From: Humisphaera sp.
GTDB taxonomy: Bacteria > Planctomycetota > Phycisphaerae > Tepidisphaerales > Tepidisphaeraceae
DNA length: 15,214 bases
NCBI GenBank assembly: GCA_025351525.1
Contig: JANXVV010000610.1
Span: 1 to 15,214, forward strand
Direction of reading: 5' to 3'
In this document: in pieces, positions 5,253 through 10,404 of the stretch
Numbering within the stretch: the first letter of the stretch is position 1
Layout: every line of letters starts with the position of its first letter
Program-made: the position numbers and the translations under genes
Notes under the pieces: generated by a model
Databases searched by the model: none
What the model was told of the DNA's origin: nothing
Seen by the model: only the letters and a program-made list of their open reading frames with translations

Positions 5253-7163
5253 ATGGCATACACCGTTTTAGCCCGCCGGTATCGCTCTGGAACGTTCGAT
5301 GAAGTCATCGGGCAGAATCACATTGCGCAGACGCTGAAGAAGGCGATTTCATCGGGCCGCATCGCGCACGCCTACCTTTTTTGCGGGACGCGCGGCACCG
5401 GAAAAACCTCGACGGCACGCATCCTTGCCAAGGCCCTCAATTGCCTTGCCGGTGTGGATGGCCCCGTCACCGAGCCGTGCGGCAAGTGTTCATCCTGCCT
5501 TGGCGTGGCGCGCGGCGACGATATCGACGTGATCGAAATCGACGCCGCCAGCAACACCGGCGTCGACAACATCCGCGAATTGATCGAGAACAGCCAATAC
5601 CGCCCCGCCCGCAGCCGGTTCAAAGTGTACATCATCGACGAAGTACACATGCTGAGCAAAAACGCGTTCAATGCGCTGCTGAAAATTTTGGAAGAGCCGC
5701 CCAGCCATGTGAAATTCATCCTGGCGACGACGGAACCCGAGAAGGTGCTGGCGACGATTTTATCGCGCTGCCAGCGGTACGATTTTCGCAACATCCCCAC
5801 CCGGGAGATCGCGGCGCATCTGGCGGGGATCTGCAAACAGGAACAGATCGAGGCGGATGAAGACGCCTTATTTCTCGTCGCCAAAGCCGGTGCGGGTTCG
5901 ATGCGCGATTCGCTCTCGCTGCTCGACCGCCTGCTGAGTCTCGGTGAGAAACATCTGACGGCGGACATGATCGAGAACCTTCTCGGGCTGCCCAAAAGCC
6001 AACTGCTCTTCGATCTGTCCGCAGCGATCGGACAAGGCGATGTGAACGGCACGCTCACCCGGACCGATGCGATGATTCAGAGCGGTCTGTCCGTCGATGC
6101 GTTTCTGGCTTCGTTCATCGACCATCTGCGGAATCTTCTGGTGTTGTGCGCTTGCGGGATCGAATCCAATCTGGTGGAAGTGCCGGGGCTTTCGCTGACG
6201 GAGTTGGCCGGTCAGGCGAAGTTGTTTGATGCGGTGACGCTGGCGCAGGACATCGCGATTTTGGAAGAGCTTCGACGGCAGGTTCGGCAGTCGAACGCGG
6301 GGCGCGCGCTGCTGGATGCGACACTGGTAAGACTTGCGCTGGCGGAGCAGTTTTCATCGGTGGCCGATCTGATGGCCAGGGTGAATGGCTCGCCGGCGAC
6401 CGCGGTTCAAAAAAAAAAGTTTGAGCCCGTAAATCAAGCGGCGGCCCCGGCGGTGCGGAATTTCAAGCCGGAGACGGAAGCCGTAGGCTTGAGCGTTGCC
6501 GTCAAATCGGATTCTTCTCGGGGGGTTACGGTGCCTACGCCGGCGGCACCGATGGATTTGGATTTGGGGGATGATGATGATGCACTTCCCTCTGTAGGGA
6601 AAGTGTGGGACGAAGGCCCCACGCGCTCCCTGGCGGCGATCATGGCGGAGTCGAAGCAGAAAGCCCAGGCGACTGCGCCGATCATGCCTCCGACTCCATC
6701 CAACCTGGAGCCGATGGACCCTACCAACCTCCCGGCAACCTACCAGGCCATGCTCCGCCTCATCGCCAAGCACGGGCCTTCGCTGGAGGGTCTTCTATCG
6801 CAGGGTCAGTTCCTCGGCGTGGTCGAGGGGCGTGCAGTCATCCGGTACGGCAAGAGCCAGGAACATGCCGTCAGAATACTGGAGAAACATAGCAAAAAGG
6901 ATCTGATTATCAGCACGTTGAGCGAGGTGTTGAATCAGAAGGTGGGGCTTAAGTTCGAGGTGGATGAGGCTCAGGAAGTAGCCCCGGCGGTGGTTGCGGA
7001 GGTGGTGTCCAAGCCGGGTGCGGCGCGCGTGGCGGCAACAGCGCCGGAGGCTCCGGCCGCGCCTTTGATCCGATTGACGCCGGAGCTTCGGGCGGAACTG
7101 GAATTGGATCCGCTGATTCGCTCGTTGATTGACCTTGGGGGGAGTATTGTGAAAGTGGAGTGA
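5253..7163 (+). CDS. dnaX: DNA polymerase III subunit gamma/tau
   Basis: DnaX is the ATPase motor of the clamp loader, which places the beta sliding clamp on primed DNA; the long tau form also tethers the polymerase and helicase. The 636-residue protein has the typical start (MAYTVLARRYRSGTF), Walker A GTRGTGKT (45-52), four zinc cysteines (C64, C76, C79, C82), Walker B IIDEVH (127-132) and the SRC arginine-finger motif (171-173). The collar domain ends near residue 370. A low-complexity linker and a C-terminal domain follow. Ten A residues at 6409-6418, in codons 386-389, form a slippery site where a -1 shift would meet UGA after one codon, predicting a 390-residue gamma form. No Shine-Dalgarno precedes the ATG, although homology fixes this start. 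ybaB follows after 94 bases. Confidence 0.97.
   Translation: MAYTVLARRYRSGTFDEVIGQNHIAQTLKKAISSGRIAHAYLFCGTRGTGKTSTARILAKALNCLAGVDGPVTEPCGKCSSCLGVARGDDIDVIEIDAASNTGVDNIRELIENSQYRPARSRFKVYIIDEVHMLSKNAFNALLKILEEPPSHVKFILATTEPEKVLATILSRCQRYDFRNIPTREIAAHLAGICKQEQIEADEDALFLVAKAGAGSMRDSLSLLDRLLSLGEKHLTADMIENLLGLPKSQLLFDLSAAIGQGDVNGTLTRTDAMIQSGLSVDAFLASFIDHLRNLLVLCACGIESNLVEVPGLSLTELAGQAKLFDAVTLAQDIAILEELRRQVRQSNAGRALLDATLVRLALAEQFSSVADLMARVNGSPATAVQKKKFEPVNQAAAPAVRNFKPETEAVGLSVAVKSDSSRGVTVPTPAAPMDLDLGDDDDALPSVGKVWDEGPTRSLAAIMAESKQKAQATAPIMPPTPSNLEPMDPTNLPATYQAMLRLIAKHGPSLEGLLSQGQFLGVVEGRAVIRYGKSQEHAVRILEKHSKKDLIISTLSEVLNQKVGLKFEVDEAQEVAPAVVAEVVSKPGAARVAATAPEAPAAPLIRLTPELRAELELDPLIRSLIDLGGSIVKVE
6409..6424 (+). 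promoter_or_regulatory. Probable dnaX slippage site for gamma subunit
   Basis: The frame reads CAA AAA AAA AAG TTT GAG, so the heptamer A AAA AAG sits in the correct phase for -1 slippage. In the -1 frame the next codons are GTT then TGA (6422-6424). An extra A from polymerase slippage gives the same result. In the +1 frame a TAA comes at 6430-6432. Escherichia coli dnaX uses A AAA AAG with ribosomal slippage, and Thermus thermophilus dnaX uses an A run with transcriptional slippage. Confidence 0.7.
6463..6492 (+). other. Stem-loop downstream of dnaX slippery run
   Basis: TCAAGCC (6463-6469) pairs perfectly with GGCTTGA (6486-6492), and a competing AAGCC-GTA-GGCTT hairpin lies at 6478-6490. 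Another 5-bp stem joins 6447-6451 with 6467-6471. The first stem begins 44 bases after the slippery run, farther than the 5-9 bases usual for frameshift stimulators. A role is only possible, and such short stems can arise by chance in GC-rich DNA. Confidence 0.3.
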
Positions 7164-7246
7164 ATCGAGACAGGGAGGGTTGTCGGGGAATCCGGGTCGT
7201 CGCTTTCAGCTCCGATCCCGGCGTGGTTTGACGAGATGGTTTATTG

Positions 7247-7252
7247 AGAGGA
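7247..7252 (+). promoter_or_regulatory. Ribosome-binding site fixing the ybaB start
   Basis: AGAGGA lies five bases before the ATG at 7258. It supports this start over the in-frame ATG at 7180, whose extra 26 residues are not part of the conserved family. Confidence 0.7.
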
Positions 7253-7257
7253 ATCCC

Positions 7258-7575
7258 ATGTTTGACATGAATCAACTGATGAAACAGGCTCAGGAAATGC
7301 AGGGAAAGATGGCGCAGATGCAGGAGGATCTGGCCCGCAAGCAGATCACCGCCGACGCCGGCGGCGGGATGGTGCAGGCGACCGTCAACGGAAAGATGGA
7401 ACTGGTGAAGCTGAAGATCGACAAGGCGAAAATCGATCTGGCGGATATGGAGATGCTGGAGGATGTGATCGTCGCCGCCGTCGCCGCCGCACAGAATCGG
7501 GCGGGGGAAATGATGAAGCAGGAGATGCAAAAGGCCGCCGGGGCGATGGGCCTGCCGCCGGGGATGCTGGGGTGA
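7258..7575 (+). CDS. ybaB: YbaB/EbfC family nucleoid-associated protein
   Basis: YbaB/EbfC proteins are small dimeric DNA-binding proteins of the nucleoid, often encoded directly after dnaX. The 105-residue protein has the usual form: an N-terminal helix 'MNQLMKQAQEMQGKMAQMQEDL', a central strand region ('GGGMVQATVNGKMELVKLKID') with the family G-x-V-x-x-x-x-N-G pattern, and a C-terminal helix. Its length is normal for the family. The start at 7258 is chosen for its ribosome-binding site and family length. The gene follows dnaX by 94 bases. The recR gene that often comes next is absent; instead an intrinsic terminator overlaps the stop codon. A chaperone-like or regulatory role has been suggested for some members, but nothing here separates these. 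Confidence 0.93.
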   Translation: MFDMNQLMKQAQEMQGKMAQMQEDLARKQITADAGGGMVQATVNGKMELVKLKIDKAKIDLADMEMLEDVIVAAVAAAQNRAGEMMKQEMQKAAGAMGLPPGMLG

Positions 7576-7593
7576 GATCGCTCATCCTTTTTT
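7570..7593 (+). terminator. Intrinsic terminator overlapping the ybaB stop
   Basis: GGGTGAG (7570-7576) pairs with CTCATCC (7581-7587), seven pairs including one G-U, around an ATCG loop. TTTTTT (7588-7593) follows at once. The TGA stop of ybaB (7573-7575) lies inside the stem, so ribosomes finishing ybaB would tend to disrupt it. It probably ends the dnaX-ybaB transcript, perhaps incompletely. Confidence 0.65.
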
Positions 7594-7647
7594 CACGGTC
7601 TTCTGCGGAATGCTTTTAATCGCTTCACTGGCGATCGCGGAGCCGCG

Positions 7648-7947
7648 ATGCTACCCGGGACATTTCAGTCGCTCGACGATCTGTCAAAAGCGATGGTGAA
7701 GGATTTGATCGCCGAGGGGCTTTATGAAAAGGAGACGCTCACGCCCGAGATGGAAAGTCGCATCGCGCAACTGCTCGGCCAACTCAGTGCGGCGGATTGC
7801 GGAGCGCGCGAAGAGGCAACCCGCCAACTGAAGTGGATGGGCCGCTTTGCCGAGCCGGCGCTGCAAAGAGTTAGCCGCGAGGTGAACAATGAGGAGGTTC
7901 GCTCCCAGGCTGAAACGATTCTGGCGATGCTTCGTGCAGAGGATTGA
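7648..7947 (+). CDS. Small HEAT-like repeat protein
   Basis: This 99-residue protein of unknown function has a C-terminal half reading 'LLGQLSAADCGAREEATRQL', then 'GRFAEPALQRVSRE' and 'EEVRSQAETILAML'. It matches the HEAT-like pattern widespread in planctomycete proteins, where a helix pair is followed by a proline-containing 'A.PAL' helix. The N-terminal half (residues 1-38) is helical and charged without a known motif. GGAG lies five bases before the ATG at 7648, and no alternative in-frame start lies nearby. There is no signal peptide or membrane helix. It follows ybaB by 72 bases across a terminator, so it may have its own promoter. It probably acts as a protein-binding module. Such repeats usually occur inside larger proteins; this one is close to a single unit, so a small regulator is possible. 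Confidence 0.7.
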   Translation: MLPGTFQSLDDLSKAMVKDLIAEGLYEKETLTPEMESRIAQLLGQLSAADCGAREEATRQLKWMGRFAEPALQRVSREVNNEEVRSQAETILAMLRAED

Positions 7948-7981
7948 GGCACGGGTTTGCAATCACTTCCGCGTCTGGGAT

Positions 7982-8015
7982 GGGTGCCAAAGGTCGCGGT
8001 ACTCCGAGACCTGTG
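7982..8015 (-). repeat. GAGTAC-apex hairpin repeat, copy B
   Basis: This is the reverse-orientation copy of the element at 23-56, identical at 33 of 34 positions. The single difference turns the outer CCTGTGG into CCTTTGG. Confidence 0.85.
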
Positions 8016-8061
8016 TTCGCTTGGTGGATGAGAGACACAGGCCTGCTTCGAAAATGGATTT

Positions 8062-8116
8062 TGGAGGGCGGTCGTCCTCGACCGCCGCACCCGCGGCACG
8101 GGAGTGCCGCCCTCCA
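8062..8116. repeat. Nested GGAGGGCGG inverted repeat
   Basis: TGGAGGGCGG (8062-8071) pairs perfectly with CCGCCCTCCA (8107-8116). Overlapping it, GGCGGTCG (8067-8074) pairs with CGACCGCC (8079-8086) across loop TCCT. The two foldings compete for the same left arm. It lies between repeat copies B and C. Confidence 0.65.
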
Positions 8117-8162
8117 GCCGCCAACTTTCATTCGTCGCGTGTGCGGCGAAGCCGCATGACGA

Positions 8163-8189
8163 CTCGGAGTACCGCGACCTGTAGCACCC
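8163..8189 (+). repeat. GAGTAC-apex hairpin repeat, copy C
   Basis: These 27 bases match the 3' part of the element at 23-56 with one difference, and face copy B. The left arm is replaced by other sequence, so the outer stem is lost. Confidence 0.8.
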
Positions 8190-8285
8190 CGTTTTTCTAA
8201 AACCTAAAAGTTACTTGCACCCCTTTCCCAAGCTTACGATTTCCCTCCCCATTCAAGTCATGGCATACTGCGACGAAGAATCGCC

Positions 8286-9245
8286 ATGATACGAAACCGG
8301 CTTCGAGAATTCTTCGTTTACATTCCCCGCATCGAGGCCCGGGCCGCGCTGATTTCAATCGCCGTGGGGGTGACGATGCTGGCGGTGAAGTTTCTGGCCT
8401 ATGCCCGCACCGGGTCGACCGCTATTTTGTCCGATGCGCTTGAGGGGATCGTCAATGTCGTCGCCGCCGGGTTCGCAACCTATTCGCTGGCGACCGCGCA
8501 TCGCCCCGCCGATGAAGAGCATCCCTACGGTCACGGGAAGGTCGAATTTCTCTCCGCCGGTTTTGAAGGGGGAATGATCGTTCTGGCCGCCCTCATCATG
8601 TTCGCGGAAGGGGCCAAACGCATTCATGAAATCCGCCGTCATGGCGCCAGGATCGACGCGATTTTATACGGCGTGCTGCTGCTCGGCGTGGCGATGGCGG
8701 TTCATGCGGTGCTTGGCACCTATCTCATCCGGCTCGGTAAACGGCAAAGCTCCATCACCCTCGAAGCCGACGGCTGGCATCTGCTCACCGATGCCGTTAC
8801 GAGCGGCGTGGCGATGCTGTCGCTCATCCTGGTGAAATGCACCGGTTGGGCCTATGCGGATCCTTTGGGCGCGATTGCGATCGCCCTCTACATTTCATGG
8901 ACCGGCATGGGTCTGCTGCGCCGGGCGGCGGCCGGGTTGATGGACGAGCAGGACCACGCGGACGGGCGGCTTCTGCGCGATATTCTCGATGCCCACGTCA
9001 ATGGCCGCGAGCCGCGCATTTGCAGTTATCACAAGCTGCGCCACCGGCATAGCGGGCGATATCACTGGGTCGATTTCCACATGATGGTTCCCGCCTGGTG
9101 GGATATTCAGCGCGGGCACAATCATGCGAGCACGATTGAATATGAGATCGAGCAGGCGCTGGGTGTCGGGAACGCCACGGCGCATGTGGAGCCGTGCGTG
9201 AATGTGAAATGTCCGGCATGTGCGGCGGCGAGAGCGGTGGGATGA
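8286..9245 (+). CDS. Cation diffusion facilitator family transporter
   Basis: CDF proteins export divalent cations such as zinc, manganese or iron from the cytoplasm in exchange for protons. The 319-residue protein has about six membrane helices. It carries the loop motif 'RPADEEHPYGHGKVEF' (73-88) and the helix-V metal site HLLTD (H165, D169). In helix II the site reads SDALEGIVN (D50, N57), with asparagine where the zinc exporters have a second aspartate; this variant occurs in a recognised CDF subgroup. The C-terminal cytoplasmic domain begins near residue 205 and ends in a cysteine-rich tail, 'EPCVNVKCPAC'. Metal specificity cannot be assigned. The ATG at 8286 begins a normal-length protein but has only a weak GAAG upstream. 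It is convergent with the coiled-coil gene, with a long hairpin between them. Confidence 0.92.
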   Translation: MIRNRLREFFVYIPRIEARAALISIAVGVTMLAVKFLAYARTGSTAILSDALEGIVNVVAAGFATYSLATAHRPADEEHPYGHGKVEFLSAGFEGGMIVLAALIMFAEGAKRIHEIRRHGARIDAILYGVLLLGVAMAVHAVLGTYLIRLGKRQSSITLEADGWHLLTDAVTSGVAMLSLILVKCTGWAYADPLGAIAIALYISWTGMGLLRRAAAGLMDEQDHADGRLLRDILDAHVNGREPRICSYHKLRHRHSGRYHWVDFHMMVPAWWDIQRGHNHASTIEYEIEQALGVGNATAHVEPCVNVKCPACAAARAVG

Positions 9246-9250
9246 AAGAT

Positions 9251-9279
9251 GGTGGCATGGGCGTCCCGGCCGTGCCACC
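9251..9279. repeat. GGTGGCATGGGCG repeat, short copy
   Basis: GGTGGCA (9251-9257) pairs with TGCCACC (9273-9279), and the left half shares GGTGGCATGGGCG with the element at 15041-15061. It starts six bases after the transporter stop codon. Confidence 0.65.
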
Positions 9280-9293
9280 GCTTGCAAAGCACA

Positions 9294-9331
9294 AAAGTCC
9301 GAAGAGATGCTCGCGCATCGCTTCGGACTTT
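9294..9331. terminator. Long hairpin between convergent genes
   Basis: AAAGTCCGAAG (9294-9304) pairs perfectly with CTTCGGACTTT (9321-9331). The inner GATGC/GCATC stem (9306-9310, 9315-9319) closes on a four-base loop, with one mismatch between the stems. It lies between the transporter stop and the coiled-coil gene stop. The A and T ends give only three or four terminal U residues on either strand, so it may be a bidirectional terminator or a further repeat. Confidence 0.5.
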
Positions 9332-9356
9332 GAACAATCATTCCATCATTCTCAAA

Positions 9357-9890
9357 TCAGGCGGCTTCAGCGCGGGGCTCGCCGTTAAACCGGAACCCGT
9401 TCGCGGATTTTCCGCTGTCCTTCGTTTCCTTGCCGGGGCTCGCCGACTTCTTCGTCGTGAGCAGCGCGGACATCGCGGCCAAGGCCTCTTCATCCTCCCG
9501 GCTCGGAAGCTGCGTCTTGAAGCTGTCGCGTTCGACGGTCAGCTTATCGATGCTGTCGGATTGCTCGGTGACCTTTTTCTCGAGGGAGTTGACCTGCTCT
9601 TGGAGATTGCCGAGGCGCTGGCCCTGGCGATCGATGACCGCCTCCGCCTGCTCGCGGGCCACCGTCAGCTTCGACACCTGCGACTCGAGCGATTCGATCG
9701 ACTCGCCTTGCCGCGACAGCTCGACCGACTGCTCCTTATTCTTCATCTCGTGGTCGGTGATGATCGAACATTGATCGACGATCGTCTGCTGTTGCTGGCG
9801 AACCTTGTCGGCGTCGGTTTTGATCCGGTTCGATTGCTGAACAATAACCTGCTTGGCTTCATTCAGCGCCTGGGCGAAAGACATATCCAT
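9357..9890 (-). CDS. Coiled-coil protein of unknown function
   Basis: The 177-residue cytoplasmic protein is almost entirely predicted coiled coil. From about residue 5 to 135 it is rich in Q, E, K, S and D with regularly spaced I, L and V, for example 'ESLESQVSKLTVAREQAE' and 'LQEQVNSLEKKVTEQSDSI'. The tail (about 140-177) is low complexity, rich in K, S, G and A, and probably disordered. No signal peptide, membrane helix or enzyme motif is seen. The frame is open to 9938, but the ATG at 9890 has AAGGAG seven bases upstream and is chosen. It is convergent with the transporter gene, and 514 bases separate it from the lipoprotein gene upstream, so it is probably a single-gene unit. A structural or scaffold role is likely, but no partner can be named. 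Confidence 0.8.
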   Translation of the reverse strand: MDMSFAQALNEAKQVIVQQSNRIKTDADKVRQQQQTIVDQCSIITDHEMKNKEQSVELSRQGESIESLESQVSKLTVAREQAEAVIDRQGQRLGNLQEQVNSLEKKVTEQSDSIDKLTVERDSFKTQLPSREDEEALAAMSALLTTKKSASPGKETKDSGKSANGFRFNGEPRAEAA

Positions 9891-9897
9891 GGTGCGT

Positions 9898-9903
9898 CTC
9901 CTT
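9898..9903 (-). promoter_or_regulatory. Ribosome-binding site fixing the 9890 start
   Basis: AAGGAG on the minus strand lies seven bases before the ATG at 9890. It is the strongest Shine-Dalgarno sequence in the window. Confidence 0.8.
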
Positions 9904-10221
9904 CTTGAGTTCGCGTTCAGTTCAGCGTCGGGGGCCAAGCGGCCTGCTTGCTCCTACACAGTGGCAATCACGACCGCCGTTGTACTCTGCCATTCTATTT
10001 CGGCATGACAAGCTGGGGCGTTTAGGTAAAATATAACTTCCACGTCACCTGAAACTTCGCAACTGTCTGTGAGATATGTCGGCTTGAAAGCGATCGCCCA
10101 TAAGAAGTGGCGGGACTATTTTGCAAAACCGGAACCAAGAATCCAGCCAATGCACTTTTGACACCGTAAAGAAACTGAAGTCCGGCGTGCAGTTTACATT
10201 ATCAGACGCAGGGAAGAAGTT

Positions 10222-10373
10222 TTGCCGCGGATGGGGCACGGACGAACACGGATAAGAGGAGGAAAATTGAACTGCAAAGAAATTCGCGATCGTTATTCGG
10301 CGATTTGAAATTGATTTTGCCTCTTATCAACTGAATTCTTTATCCGTGTTCATCCGTGCCCCATCCGTGGCAA
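10222..10373. repeat. ATCCGTG-type long inverted repeat
   Basis: The 34-base arms at 10222-10255 and 10340-10373 are complementary at 32 positions. The right arm holds three ATCCGTG heptamers, starting at 10342, 10352 and 10363. The interior competes for pairing: GATAAGAGG (10251-10259) also pairs perfectly with CCTCTTATC (10320-10328). The element is 152 bp with no coding sequence, 31 bases past the lipoprotein gene stop. Similar ATCCGTG strings are common intergenic repeats in planctomycetes and relatives, from memory. Confidence 0.85.
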
Positions 10374-10404
10374 TATCTCCCCGCTTTCACCGCAGCAGTT
10401 CAGC

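Larger units (their letters stand above)
7948..8285. other. Repeat-rich gap before the CDF gene
   Basis: No gene is supported in these 338 bases. They hold two copies of the GAGTAC-apex repeat in opposite orientation (7982-8015 and 8163-8189) around nested GC hairpins (8062-8116). The last 90 bases before the transporter gene should contain its promoter, but I see no convincing -35/-10 pair. Confidence 0.6.
9891..10404. other. Gap with a long inverted repeat
   Basis: No gene is supported in these 514 bases. The part nearest the coiled-coil gene should hold its promoter, but I see no convincing hexamer pair. The part nearest the lipoprotein gene holds the ATCCGTG inverted repeat (10222-10373). 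Positions about 10040-10220 show no motif I recognise. Confidence 0.6.

Noticed and set aside
8210..8285. Sigma-70 promoter for the CDF transporter
   Set aside because: TTGCAC near 8213 and loosely TATAAT-like strings downstream do not stand at 16-18 base spacing.
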